A DNA stretch of 64,000 nt from JACDAN01 sp035776735 (GCA_035776735.1 DASSSO010000021.1:51715-115714), one strand, 5' to 3'. Shown: positions 15,777-24,204, counted from the first letter of the stretch. Notes: a model not told the origin generated them from the sequence alone. Numbers and translations are program-made.

Positions 15777-17044
15777 CCGACATGGAAGCCTGCCTGTTCG
15801 AGTTCGTCTAGGTATGCGGGCCCGCTTCCGAGCCAGCGCAGCTCCGCGCCGGCTCCCTCGAAGAGCGGGTTCAGGGTGAGCCGCCGCCCCTCGACGCCTG
15901 CGACCTCGGCGATCTCGTCGATCCGCCGGGGCAGGAAGCGCCGCTCGCCGGGGTCGAAGCTGCGCGGGCGGTCGCAGTGGATGACAAGGTCGACGTCGCG
16001 CACCCAGTCGAGTGCCTGCTCTGTGTCGATGCGGGCGCCGGAGGTGAGGGCGAAGCGGACGAGGTTCTGGAGCGCGTGCTCGGCCGACTCGCCGTGCACG
16101 CTGGTCATGCCGGCGTGTCCGGTCGCGAACGACCAGAGCATCGCCATCGTCTCGGGGCCGCGGCACTCGCCGACGAGGATGCGGTCGGGATTCATGCGCA
16201 ATGCGTCGGAGACGAGCGCGTCCAGGGTGACGGCGGGGAGGCTGTCGGCGCTTGCCGGGCGCGCCTCGTAGCCGACGCAGTTGGAGAGGATGCGCGGTAG
16301 CTGGAGCTCGGCCGAGGACTCGCAGACGACGACCCGCTCGGTGCCGGGGATCGCACGTCCGAGGGCGTTCAGGAGCGTGGTCTTGCCCGACGAGACGCGG
16401 CCGGAGACGACGATGTTCTTGCCGGCGCGGACACAGGAAGCGAGGAAGGCGGCCGCCTGCTCGCTGAGAAACTCCAGTGAGACAAGCTCCTCGAGGGTGC
16501 CGGCGGCGAGCCGGAAGCGGCGGATCGTGCAGATCGTGGAGCCGTTCGAGGAGACGGGCGGGATGGCGGCGGTCAGGCGCGAGCCGTCGGGAAGGCGTGC
16601 CTCGACCCGCGGCGTGATCCGGTCGAGCCGCTTGCCCTCAACCTGCTCGAGCAGCCGCTCGACGAAGGCGCGTACCTGGCGGTCGTCGTCGAAGACGAGG
16701 TCGGGAACGCGCTCGATCCGCTCGCCGGTGTCGCGGAAGAGACGCGTGGGGCCGTTGATCATCCACTCTTGGGCGAGGGGGTCGGCGAGCATGCGCTCGG
16801 CGATCGCACCCAAGCCGATGAGCTCGTTCCGGAACTCGGCCGCGAGCGCTGTCCGCGCCTCGGGTGAGAGCGCCGGAGTCTGCCCGCTCAGTGCCTCTGC
16901 CTCGTAGGAGCGGAGCGTCTCCTCGATCAACTCCTCGGTGCGGCTGCGGCCGGCCTCGCTCGCCAAGTTCACCTCCTCGTCGGCGAGCGCCCGCTCGAGG
17001 CGCAGGCGGACGCTCTCCAATGGCTCCAGGGTCAGCTCCGCCAC
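15773..17044 (-). CDS. cpaF: CpaF/TadA pilus secretion ATPase
   Basis: 423 aa. Shows the N-terminal region, then the ATPase core with Walker A GRVSSGKTT at 215-223, an acidic box (VVVCESSAELQL), the Walker B region LRMNPDRILVGECRGPETM and the His box FATGHAGMTSVHGES. This hexameric ATPase drives assembly, and in some Tad systems retraction, of the Flp pilus through TadB/TadC. The ATG overlaps the CpaE gene by 13 bases. Confidence 0.9.
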   Translation of the reverse strand: MAELTLEPLESVRLRLERALADEEVNLASEAGRSRTEELIEETLRSYEAEALSGQTPALSPEARTALAAEFRNELIGLGAIAERMLADPLAQEWMINGPTRLFRDTGERIERVPDLVFDDDRQVRAFVERLLEQVEGKRLDRITPRVEARLPDGSRLTAAIPPVSSNGSTICTIRRFRLAAGTLEELVSLEFLSEQAAAFLASCVRAGKNIVVSGRVSSGKTTLLNALGRAIPGTERVVVCESSAELQLPRILSNCVGYEARPASADSLPAVTLDALVSDALRMNPDRILVGECRGPETMAMLWSFATGHAGMTSVHGESAEHALQNLVRFALTSGARIDTEQALDWVRDVDLVIHCDRPRSFDPGERRFLPRRIDEIAEVAGVEGRRLTLNPLFEGAGAELRWLGSGPAYLDELEQAGFHVG

Positions 17045-18372
17045 GGAAGTGCCACCCCCTCCTCGAGCGCCTCGGTCTCACGCGCGCCGGGCGGCACGAG
17101 CCGCAGCTTCCGCTCGCGCGGTGCGGGAGCAACGGGAAGGAAGAGCTGCTCGAGCAGCCGGGTGAGCGCCCGGGCGTACGAGCCGCGCCTGCGTGCCCGG
17201 GCAAGCGGCAGGCCCGTGCGCTTTGCACGGGCGAGCGCGCGGCCGTCCCAGGGCAGCCAGGCGTCGAGCGCGAAGCGGCGCTCGGCGAGCTGCCCGGGAA
17301 GGATCTGCTCGAGCGTGCTCCTCGCCGCCGCGCCCGGACCGCCGACGCCGTTGAGGGCGACGCGGAGCCGTTCGGGCGCGATGCCGAGCGCCAGCAGCGC
17401 GTCGAGCTGGGCGAGGCCTGCCCGCAGCTGCTCCTCGCGCGCCCCGAGGACGAGCAGGACGGCATGCGCTTCGACGACGGCCTCGCGGTGGACGAGGCAG
17501 GCGGGGCCTGCCTCGTCTCCCTCGGCGAGGAGGAAGCCGAGGTCGCAGACTGCGAGGGGATAGACGGATGCGAGCCCGCGCAGCACGCCTGCCGCGGTGC
17601 CGGGATGAGCAATCTCGGCGAGCCCGTACACATGGTCGGGCGACCCGATCAGGACCGGCGGCCAGCCGTCGCGCACAGTCAACCAACGCTCGAGCAACTC
17701 CCCGAGCGCGCCGTCGCCTGCAGCCACCGCGCGCGCGAGCCCGAGCAGCGACCCCTGCCGGGGATCGGCACCCAGCCGGAGGTCGAGACCACCCGAGAGT
17801 GCGTCGAGCTCGACGAGTACGCACCTCCAGCGCTCGCCGGCGAGCGCGGCGAGCGAGGCGGCGCACTCGCTCGCTCCGGGCGCGCCCTTGCTGCCGATGA
17901 CGGCAAGCACGCTCCCCTTTTCTACGTCCGCGCTCGCGCGCCGTGGTCGTGCTGCAACGACCGGCTCCGAAGGCGCGGGCGCTCTTGCCTCGCCGTCGGC
18001 CTGCCCCTGGAGTGTGGAGCCGTCGACCTGAACCTGGAGTGCGGCAAGGAACGCGTGCTCCGAGTCGGTCGGCTCGACGACCTCGTCGACGCCGAGAGCG
18101 AGCAGTTCCTGACGTTCCCGGGCGTCCCTAGCGAGGCCAGCGATGCGAGCGCCGCAGGCGCGGACAAGCGCGCAGTGCGCGGCCGTCAGACCGGCGAGAT
18201 CGGGCGAGAGGAGAACGGCTGCCGTCTCGGCGAGCAGTACCTCCTGTTCGAGCTCGTCCGCCTCGGCGGCGCTTGCGCGCGGCTCGAGGACAGCGCCGCG
18301 GCCGAAGAGCAGGTGCTCGACCGCGCGCTCGGCATCCGGGGTGAGCCCGAGCACGACGGGGAGGCGCTGCAT
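17032..18372 (-). CDS. cpaE: CpaE/TadZ-like MinD-family protein
   Basis: 446 aa from the ATG at 18370-18372, placed one base after the CpaB stop; the extension to 18558 overlaps CpaB and is rejected. An N-terminal receiver-like region (1-130) precedes a ParA/MinD-type domain starting SVLAVIGSKGAPGASECAASLA, a deviant Walker A with Ala-Ser in place of Lys-Thr, then VLVELDALSGGLDLRLG and PLAVCDLGFLL. The loss of the P-loop lysine suggests weak or no ATPase activity. CpaE-type proteins place the pilus machine in the cell. Confidence 0.8.
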   Translation of the reverse strand: MQRLPVVLGLTPDAERAVEHLLFGRGAVLEPRASAAEADELEQEVLLAETAAVLLSPDLAGLTAAHCALVRACGARIAGLARDARERQELLALGVDEVVEPTDSEHAFLAALQVQVDGSTLQGQADGEARAPAPSEPVVAARPRRASADVEKGSVLAVIGSKGAPGASECAASLAALAGERWRCVLVELDALSGGLDLRLGADPRQGSLLGLARAVAAGDGALGELLERWLTVRDGWPPVLIGSPDHVYGLAEIAHPGTAAGVLRGLASVYPLAVCDLGFLLAEGDEAGPACLVHREAVVEAHAVLLVLGAREEQLRAGLAQLDALLALGIAPERLRVALNGVGGPGAAARSTLEQILPGQLAERRFALDAWLPWDGRALARAKRTGLPLARARRRGSYARALTRLLEQLFLPVAPAPRERKLRLVPPGARETEALEEGVALPWRS

Positions 18373-18373
18373 G

Positions 18374-19162
18374 CTACGAGCCTCCCTGCTCGCTCGCGGG
18401 CGGGATCGGCGCGTTCGCGCTCTTGCCGCCCTCGCGCAGGAGGTCGATCTTCCCCTCAGTGTTCGCGAGCGCGAGCCCCGCCGCGAGCCCGGGGTCGGGC
18501 AGGGCGACCGTGACGGGGATGCTCGCCGAGCTGCGGTCGAGCCCTTCCGGTGGAACACCGATCGTCAGCACGCGCAGACCGCGAGCAAGCGCCCGCGCGC
18601 GGGCGCCGGCGCCGCTCTCGAAGGTGGCAAGCACCGTCACCCGGTCGCCCGGGCGAAGCGAGCCTGCGAGCGCGCGAAGTGCCGGCACGACGATCGTGAA
18701 GGCGGCTGGACCCGAGCCCGCCTCCGCGACGGTGGCGCGCGGGAGCGGCGCACCTTCAGAGACGGGCGCCGCGAGCCCACGCCCGAGCACCGTCGCGAGC
18801 TCTGCCTCGGGGACGAGCGCGGCCATCGTCTCCGTGTCGCCCGCGAGCTCGGCGGTGCGAAGATCCGAGGGCCGCAAGACAGTCCCTGCCTGCAGATCAT
18901 GGGCGGCGACGAGTACAGGCGTTCGATGGGTCGTCGCGCTGTAGATCGACCAGTAGCCGGCGAGCGCGGTCGCGACAAGGAAGGCGCCGATCAGCGGAAG
19001 CGGCCGCACCACCCGGCCACGCACGGAAATGCCTGCCGAGACGCTCGGGTCGCGGTCTCGGAGCCGCACCTGCACGTGGCCGTTCTCGCCCGGCGCGACC
19101 CGGCCGTTCTCGCTCGGCTGGAGATCGACGTGCGTAGGTCGCTGGAAGCGCATTGGAATCAC
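18374..19162 (-). CDS. cpaB: CpaB/RcpC-like SAF-domain protein
   Basis: 262 aa. One membrane helix at about 53-75, then a SAF domain (TPVLVAAHDLQAGTVLRPSDLRTAEL) and an RcpC/CpaB domain (GPAAFTIVVPALRALAGSLRPGDRVTVLATF). GTG start three bases after an AGGAG; an ATG three codons later (19153) is an alternative. First gene of the Tad operon. In monoderm bacteria this protein cannot guide a secretin, so it probably acts at the membrane-wall interface. Confidence 0.85.
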   Translation of the reverse strand: MIPMRFQRPTHVDLQPSENGRVAPGENGHVQVRLRDRDPSVSAGISVRGRVVRPLPLIGAFLVATALAGYWSIYSATTHRTPVLVAAHDLQAGTVLRPSDLRTAELAGDTETMAALVPEAELATVLGRGLAAPVSEGAPLPRATVAEAGSGPAAFTIVVPALRALAGSLRPGDRVTVLATFESGAGARARALARGLRVLTIGVPPEGLDRSSASIPVTVALPDPGLAAGLALANTEGKIDLLREGGKSANAPIPPASEQGGS

Positions 19163-19193
19163 AGGCTCCTTCCCGCCATGGCTACGGCGCGGC

Positions 19194-19222
19194 GCTCACC
19201 GCCGGCTGACAGTTCGCTGACA
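19194..19222 (-). promoter_or_regulatory. SARP-type triple heptamer site before the Tad operon
   Basis: Minus strand: TGTCAGC, four bases, TGTCAGC, four bases, GGTGAGC, reading toward cpaB, 32 bases before its start. Direct heptamers with an 11-base period are the binding pattern of SARP/OmpR-like regulators. A weak -10-like sequence (GTAGCC) starts eight bases after the last heptamer, the spacing known for SARP promoters. Part of the site (CTGTCAGCCGGCGGTGAG) recurs exactly at 20611-20628 on the other strand. Confidence 0.65.
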
Positions 19223-19376
19223 GTGCCGGGATAGAAACGCGCGCGGATGCGGCCGGAGCGCATCGTGGATTGGCGTAGAGATGGCGGGCGCGTCGCGAAC
19301 ACTCCTCCCCCTGCGGCGACAGGTGTCTCCTATCCGGTATGTCGTTCGCACGCCGGCGAAAGTAACGCGAGGTTCG

Positions 19377-19559
19377 TCAGTTGCGACCGAGGCGCCCGCG
19401 ACAGCGCCGGCGGCTCCGAGCGCGGCCGCACGCGCAAGCCCACACCTGCTCGCCTGACTCGTCCCGACCCGAGAGCTGGGCGGCCGTGATCGCGTCGGCG
19501 ATCGCGAGCAGCTCGGGCTCGTGACGGAGCAGTTCGATTACCTCGCGATCGAGCCGCAC
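19377..19559 (-). CDS. Small protein downstream of ECF sigma factor
   Basis: 60 aa, GTG start 17 bases after the sigma stop. The first half is a helical, acidic segment (EVIELLRHEPELLAIADAI); the second half has CAC and RRRCR with basic residues. No membrane helix is present. By position it may modulate the sigma factor, but it does not look like a ZAS-type anti-sigma protein. Weak ribosome site; treated as probable because the helical half has a protein-like composition. Confidence 0.5.
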   Translation of the reverse strand: MRLDREVIELLRHEPELLAIADAITAAQLSGRDESGEQVWACACGRARSRRRCRGRLGRN

Positions 19560-19576
19560 CGTCGATGGGTCGGTCT

Positions 19577-20068
19577 TCAGCGACCGATCCCCTGTTGGGT
19601 GAGATCGGCGCGGAGCGCTCCGAGCGCCCGCTGAAAGCGCATCTTTGCCGCCGCCTCACTCACCCCGAGCGCGGTTGCGATCTCCTGAAACGAGCAGCCG
19701 CGGAGAAGCTTCATCGAGACAACGGTTCGCTGCTCGGGAGCGAGCCGCTGGAGCGACTCGCGCAGCGCAGGCTCGATCTCGGGGGCGTACTCGGGAGCGA
19801 CGAGCTCGTCGACCATGTCCTCGAGGTAGACGGCGGCCGAGCTACGGCTCCTGCGCCGCGCCTCGTCGGCGAAGCGCCGCTGCGCGATCGTGTACAGCCA
19901 GGCGAGCATCGACGAGGGCTGCTCGCCCCGCAAGAGCGCAACGGCCGCGTCGGCGAATACCTCTTGTGCGAGGTCCTCGGCGCGGTGCGGGTCGCCGGTT
20001 CGGCGGCGGAGGTAGCGATATATCTGCGCATGGTGGCGCCGGAAGGCCAGCTCTGCGAGGCCTTCCAC
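19577..20068 (-). CDS. ECF-type RNA polymerase sigma factor
   Basis: 163 aa. Region 2 (FRRHHAQIYRYLRRRTGDPHRAEDLAQEVFADA, then MLAWLYTIAQRRFADEARRR) and region 4 (ALRESLQRLAPEQRTVVSMKLLRGCSFQEIATALGVSEAAAKMRFQRALGALR) are complete. GTG start with AAGGAAGG close upstream. It sits between the Tad and type IV secretion arms and may direct transcription of one of them. Confidence 0.9.
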   Translation of the reverse strand: MEGLAELAFRRHHAQIYRYLRRRTGDPHRAEDLAQEVFADAAVALLRGEQPSSMLAWLYTIAQRRFADEARRRSRSSAAVYLEDMVDELVAPEYAPEIEPALRESLQRLAPEQRTVVSMKLLRGCSFQEIATALGVSEAAAKMRFQRALGALRADLTQQGIGR

Positions 20069-20163
20069 CTACCTTCCTTGTCGCTTCGCAGCGCGGAAGG
20101 TAACAGGCTGCGACGGCGGCAGCTGCATCAGCCAAAGGGCAGAGGTGGCCCACCAGGCAGGTT

Positions 20164-20180
20164 ATCGCCGCAGCGGCGAT
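20164..20180. repeat. 17-bp palindrome
   Basis: ATCGCCGC, one base, GCGGCGAT, a perfect inverted repeat. It is not followed by a T-tract on either strand, so it is not a typical terminator; it may be a second operator next to the palindrome at 20192. Confidence 0.5.
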
Positions 20181-20191
20181 CTGAAAATTGT

Positions 20192-20215
20192 CCATTCGGG
20201 ACATGTCCCGAATGG
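20192..20215. promoter_or_regulatory. 24-bp perfect palindrome, probable operator
   Basis: The half-site CCATTCGGGACA is followed directly by its exact reverse complement, centred on ACATGT. It lies 40 bases before the zinc-ribbon gene (+) and 124 bases before the sigma gene (-). A perfect 12+12 palindrome in a GC-rich intergenic region is expected for a dimeric DNA-binding protein. The protein is not identified. Confidence 0.6.
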
Positions 20216-20254
20216 GCACTAGCCGGACCACACTGCCCGAGCGATCATGGCCTC

Positions 20255-20440
20255 ATGGCTCCCTTCGAGCTCGTCTGCAGCGAGTGCGGGCGTCGGGCCG
20301 ACAGGGATGCCGCCCGCGGCTGGCAGGGACACCTCGTCGAGGCCGACGAGGACGACGGCACAGAGGAGGTCGTGTTCTCTTGTCCGCTCTGTGCCGCGCG
20401 TGAGTTCGGCGACCGCGTGGCCCGGCCTCTCGATCGGTAG
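20255..20440 (+). CDS. Small zinc-ribbon protein
   Basis: 61 aa from the second of two nearby ATGs. CSECG at 8-12 and CPLC at 43-46 form a two-knuckle zinc ribbon; the middle is acidic (VEADEDDGTEEVVF). Such proteins are common and mostly uncharacterised in actinobacteria. No strong ribosome site, so the call rests on the paired cysteines and codon pattern. Confidence 0.6.
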   Translation: MAPFELVCSECGRRADRDAARGWQGHLVEADEDDGTEEVVFSCPLCAAREFGDRVARPLDR

Positions 20441-20480
20441 GCCGAGCGGCTGCACGACATTCGCGGCTCGCGGCCTGGTC

Positions 20481-20509
20481 GCTGACGCTTCGCCGACAGC
20501 AGGCTGACA
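20481..20509 (-). promoter_or_regulatory. SARP-type triple heptamer site, minus-facing
   Basis: Minus strand: TGTCAGC, four bases, TGTCGGC, four bases, CGTCAGC. Same 7-4-7-4-7 layout as the sites at 19194 and 20601. It faces the sigma factor gene, 413 bases away, with the small plus-strand zinc-ribbon gene between, so it may act as an accessory site for the divergent promoter. Confidence 0.55.
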
Positions 20510-20600
20510 GTCCTGCGCCGCCGCATCCGCGGTCGGGTCGTCATGGCGCGACTCGCGACCGGCTCGAAGCAGCACAGAGTCGGCGGGACGAGGCGGTGGG

Positions 20601-20629
20601 GGTCAGTCCCCTGTCAGCCGGCGGTGAGA
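20601..20629 (+). promoter_or_regulatory. SARP-type triple heptamer site before the secretion operon
   Basis: Plus strand: GGTCAGT, four bases, TGTCAGC, four bases, GGTGAGA, ending 45 bases before the first gene of the type IV secretion arm. The central 18 bases are identical to the Tad operon site read in its own direction of transcription. Confidence 0.65.
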
Positions 20630-20674
20630 GAGCCGCGCGAGCCTCCTCCCTCGCATCCGATCTAGAGGAGGCTC

Positions 20675-21520
20675 ATGTCCCGTACGTCTGCAACAGAAGC
20701 GAGTAACGCGTCGGGCGCCGATGTCGTCTCCGAACTCGAGCGCGAGTGGAACGCACGGAGCTCGGCGTCTCTCGGCCGGCATCTTCGAGTGTGGGCGGAG
20801 CGTGAGCCCGTGCTCGAAACCTTCGCCACGGTGCAGGAGCTTGTCGGCTCGCTTCGCGCTCAACGCGGAGACTACGAGCGCGAGAGTGCGATCCTGGCGG
20901 GGCTGCTGCGTGAGACGCGCGCCGATCCGCTGGCGGGACGCGTCGTGCTGCAAGCGCTGCTGCCGGGCCTAAAGCGCCTGGCGGGCCGGCTGCTCTTCGA
21001 GGCCGGCGAGCGGGAAGAGCTCTGGTCGCTCCTGCTCGCGCATCTGTGGGCTGGAATCAGGAGCTACCCGGTCGAGCGGCGGCCCCGCCGGGTAGCCGCG
21101 AACCTCCTGCTCGACGCGGCGCACGCGACGCTCGCCGATCTCGGCAAGGAGCGGCGGCTGCGCGCGCAGGCACCCGAGCTGGCCCCAGCCTCCGTTGAGG
21201 CTGGGGAACAGCAGGAGGAGGTGGTGCTCGCCCGGGCGGTGCGGGCCGGGGCGCTGTCGCGCGCCGAGGCGCTCCTGATCCTGCGCTCGCGGGTCGAGGG
21301 TGTGTCGCTTGTCCGGATCGCCGCCGAGGAGGGCGCGGGCTACGACGCGCTCCGGATCCGGCGCCGCCGCGCGGAGCTGCGGCTGCGTCTCTTTCTTGGG
21401 AGTCCGGATGTTCGGTTTGAGCGTCGGAACAGACCTCTCTCTCGTGCTCGGGCAAGCGGCGGCGGAATCGCGGGCAGCGCCGGCGGAGGAGCCGTCACCC
21501 ACCCGAAGCAGAGGAGGTGA
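20675..21520 (+). CDS. Uncharacterised helical protein, first gene of secretion operon
   Basis: 281 aa, ATG with AGAGGAGG upstream. All-helical and Arg/Glu/Leu-rich; a C-terminal helix-turn-helix-like stretch (ALSRAEALLILRSRVEGVSLVRIAAEEGAGYDALRIRRRRAELRLR) recalls sigma region 4. No membrane segment. I do not recognise a named family; similar proteins head actinobacterial conjugation-like loci. A regulatory role is inference from the helix-turn-helix and the position. Confidence 0.6.
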   Translation: MSRTSATEASNASGADVVSELEREWNARSSASLGRHLRVWAEREPVLETFATVQELVGSLRAQRGDYERESAILAGLLRETRADPLAGRVVLQALLPGLKRLAGRLLFEAGEREELWSLLLAHLWAGIRSYPVERRPRRVAANLLLDAAHATLADLGKERRLRAQAPELAPASVEAGEQQEEVVLARAVRAGALSRAEALLILRSRVEGVSLVRIAAEEGAGYDALRIRRRRAELRLRLFLGSPDVRFERRNRPLSRARASGGGIAGSAGGGAVTHPKQRR

Positions 21521-21587
21521 GAGGGCCCGCACCCCCACCGCCGCCGCCCGAGCGAGCTACGCACCCCAGCGAAAAGGAAGGGAGGAG

Positions 21588-21896
21588 ATGCCGAGGAGAC
21601 TCACCATCGCGCTCGCGCTCGCCGTGCTCGTGGCGCTCGTCGCCTGCCCGGCGGCGCTCGCTGCCGACGATCTCAAGCAGGTGATCGAGAACCTGCGCGT
21701 CTGGATCACCGGCCTGCTGGCGGCACTCGCGACGCTGCTTCTGATCATCGGCGGTGTGCGCTACCTGCTCGCCGGTGGCGACCCAGGCGCGCACGAGCGC
21801 GCGAAGGGATCGATCCGCACAGCGCTGATCGGTTACGCGCTCGCGCTGCTGGCGCCGGTCCTCGTCTCGATCGTGCAGCAGATCGTCGGGGAATGA
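21588..21896 (+). CDS. VirB2/TrbC-like pilin
   Basis: 102 aa, ATG with GGGAGGAG upstream; the longer frame to 21300 lies inside the previous gene. A signal peptide (LTIALALAVLVALVACPAALAA) is followed by two membrane helices (WITGLLAALATLLLIIGGVRYLLAGG and IRTALIGYALALLAPVLVSIV), the layout of TrbC/VirB2 major pilins and of small membrane proteins in Gram-positive T4SS. It overlaps the next gene by four bases. Confidence 0.75.
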   Translation: MPRRLTIALALAVLVALVACPAALAADDLKQVIENLRVWITGLLAALATLLLIIGGVRYLLAGGDPGAHERAKGSIRTALIGYALALLAPVLVSIVQQIVGE

Positions 21897-23314
21897 GTCG
21901 GCGCCTGCTCGTCCTCGTGGCGGCCCTGCTCGCCGCCCTGATCGTCGTGCCGGGCGCCTCGGCGCTTCGTATTAGCGACGCGAGCCGGCTCGTGCCGGCC
22001 GGCACGGTCGGTTCCGCGTACACGCACCAGTTCGAGGGGGTCGGCGGCTGCGGCCCCGCGCTTCCGCACCAGTTCCGTCTCGACAACGGCTCGCTGCCGC
22101 CGGGACTCTTCCTGGCCGCGACCGGGCTCCTGAGCGGTGTCCCCCGCCAAGCGGGGAGCTGGTCGTTCTGGGTCGAGCTCTCAGACCAGGATCCGCCTTC
22201 GGCCGACTGGTGCCGGCCCGCCAAGTCGGAGGAGGAGTTCACGATCGAGATCGCCGCGCGCAGCCCGGGCGCCCAGAAGCCGGCGCCGCCCGACCGCCCA
22301 GCGCCGCCTGCTCCTGGTTCGCCGGGGAGTGACCCGCAGGGTCCGGGGCCGGGAATCCAGGTCGGACCGCCGCTACCCGGAGACGAGGACACGACCGCGC
22401 CCGGCGGCGAGGTGGAGGTCGACCGCGACGGCAAGCCGCGCTGGTGGGATCTCCCCGGGCGGGTGCGCTGGGGAATCACGAGCTGGTTTCGCGGCCTGGT
22501 TGAGGACGCGCTTAACCCGATGCTGGAGCTGATCGGAAAGACAGTGCTCGCGACGCCGCAAGTCGCCGGCCAGGAGCGGGTGGCTGACCTGTGGCTGATC
22601 TCGCTCGGGATCGCCGATGCGCTGCTGATCCTGTTCGTGCTCGCCGGGGCGGCGCTCGTGATGACGCACGAGACGCTGCACACCCGTTATGCGCTGAAGG
22701 AGATGCTGCCGCGGATCGCGCTCGCCGCGATCCTCGTCAACGCCTCGCTCTCACTCTCGGGGCAGATGATCGCGGCCGCGAACGCGCTCTCGGGCGGCTT
22801 CCTCGCCGGCGGGGTCGATCCCGCCGAGGCGAGCCTGCAGCTCAAGCACTTCATCCTCGGCGCGGTCGCCGGCTCCGGGATCTTCGTGATCCTGCTCGGG
22901 CTCGTTGCGGCCGTGCTCACCGTCTTTCTGTTCATCCTTTACGTCGTCCGCGCGGCTCTGATCCTGGTCCTCGTCGCCGGCGCGCCGCTGATGCTCTTGA
23001 TGCACGCGCTGCCGCAGACAGACGGGCTCGCGCGGCTGTGGTGGCGGGGGATGGCGGCGGCGCTCGGCGTGCAGGTCGCCCAAGCGCTCGTGCTCGCGAC
23101 CGCGGTGCGCGTCTTCTTCACCTCAGGCGGCCGCGAGGCGCTCGGCCTCTCGGTGACGGGGAACTTGATCGATCTGCTCGTCTGCCTTTGTCTGTTCTGG
23201 ATCCTGATCAAGATCCCCTTCTGGGCGAAGGATCTCGCCTTCTCGCCCGGCCGTTCGACGGTCGCCCAGATGGCCCGCAGCTACGTGCTGGCGAAGGGGC
23301 TGAAGGGACTGTGA
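21893..23314 (+). CDS. VirB6/TrbL-like channel with extracellular Ig-like domain
   Basis: 473 aa. Signal peptide (1-24), then a putative Ig domain (about 25-120: LVPAGTVGSAYTHQFEGVGG, LPPGLFLAATGLLSGVPRQAG), a Pro/Gly-rich linker to about 185, and at least six membrane helices to the end, with the W-rich TrbL-like segment ARLWWRGMAAALGVQVAQALVLA. The membrane half should form the inner-membrane channel of the secretion machine. The exposed Ig-like head is an uncommon addition and could bind cell wall or a recipient surface. Confidence 0.75.
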   Translation: MSRRLLVLVAALLAALIVVPGASALRISDASRLVPAGTVGSAYTHQFEGVGGCGPALPHQFRLDNGSLPPGLFLAATGLLSGVPRQAGSWSFWVELSDQDPPSADWCRPAKSEEEFTIEIAARSPGAQKPAPPDRPAPPAPGSPGSDPQGPGPGIQVGPPLPGDEDTTAPGGEVEVDRDGKPRWWDLPGRVRWGITSWFRGLVEDALNPMLELIGKTVLATPQVAGQERVADLWLISLGIADALLILFVLAGAALVMTHETLHTRYALKEMLPRIALAAILVNASLSLSGQMIAAANALSGGFLAGGVDPAEASLQLKHFILGAVAGSGIFVILLGLVAAVLTVFLFILYVVRAALILVLVAGAPLMLLMHALPQTDGLARLWWRGMAAALGVQVAQALVLATAVRVFFTSGGREALGLSVTGNLIDLLVCLCLFWILIKIPFWAKDLAFSPGRSTVAQMARSYVLAKGLKGL

Positions 23315-24204
23315 GCGAGCGTGTGCGCCTGCCGGCCGACATCGAGCTCGAGGACCGGCTCGCGTTCGGCCTCAGCTTCCGCCAGCTCACGATTCTCGGC
23401 CTTGTCGCGCTCGTCGCCTACGGCGTCTTCACGGGCGTCTCCGCGCTCCTTCCGCTGCCCGCGGCGGCGGCGGCCGCGGCGCCGGTGGCACTCGCCGGCG
23501 CGCTGCTCGCGCTTGTCCGGCGCGACGGCCTCCCCGCCGACCGGCTCGCTCTCCTCGCCACGCGCCACCTGAGCCGGCCGCAGCGGCGCGTCCTCGCCCC
23601 CGAGGGTCTGCCCGCGCGGCTCCCAGGAGCGCCGCCGCGCCCGCGAGTGGCGCCGCTCGAGCTGCCCGTGCGCGGCGTCCTTCGCTCGGGTCTCGTCGAG
23701 CTCCAAGATGGGAGCTTCTGCCAGCTCCTGCGCGCGTCGAGCACGAGCTTCGCGCTGCGCAGCGAGGCCGAGCAGGCGGCGCTCGTCGAGGCCTTCGGCC
23801 GCTTCCTGAACAGCTCCGCCGAGCCGCTCCAGATCGTCGTCGCGAGCGAGCCGGTCGACCTGGAAGAGCGCGCCGCGCTGCTCGAGCGAGAGGCGCTGGC
23901 GCTGCCCTCACCGGCGCTTAGGCGGGCAGCGCTCGCTCACGCCCGCTTCCTCTCCCAGCTTGCATCCGGGCAGGACGTGCGCCGCCGCGAGATCCTGCTC
24001 GTTCTCAGCGTTCGCGCCCGCGACCGCCCGGCCGCGCAGACGGCGCTCGAGCGCCGAGCAGCGGAGGCCGTCGAGCTCCTGCGTGCGGCCGGGGTCGAGC
24101 TCCGCGCGCTCGGTGGCGAGGAGACGGCGGGCCGGCTCGCGCGCGCGCTCGACTCGCCCGGGCCGCCTCTGGGCAGCACGCTAACTGGAGTCGTCCGGAC
24201 GTGA
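23311..24204 (+). CDS. PrgI-family T4SS membrane protein
   Basis: 297 aa from the GTG that overlaps the previous stop (GTGA). The start LPADIELEDRLAFGLSFRQLTILGLVALVAYGVF is typical of PrgI, with two membrane helices (about 20-65). The remaining cytoplasmic part (LELPVRGVLRSGLVELQDGSFCQLLRASSTSFALRS) resembles the N-terminal domain of VirB4-like proteins, so this gene may carry a piece of VirB4. It is followed by VirB4 with another GTGA overlap. Confidence 0.78.
   Translation: MSERVRLPADIELEDRLAFGLSFRQLTILGLVALVAYGVFTGVSALLPLPAAAAAAAPVALAGALLALVRRDGLPADRLALLATRHLSRPQRRVLAPEGLPARLPGAPPRPRVAPLELPVRGVLRSGLVELQDGSFCQLLRASSTSFALRSEAEQAALVEAFGRFLNSSAEPLQIVVASEPVDLEERAALLEREALALPSPALRRAALAHARFLSQLASGQDVRRREILLVLSVRARDRPAAQTALERRAAEAVELLRAAGVELRALGGEETAGRLARALDSPGPPLGSTLTGVVRT

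Noticed and set aside
16864..18513. 549-codon open frame on the plus strand
   Set aside because: Antisense to CpaF and CpaE, which have clear motifs; no recognisable domain in the plus-strand product.
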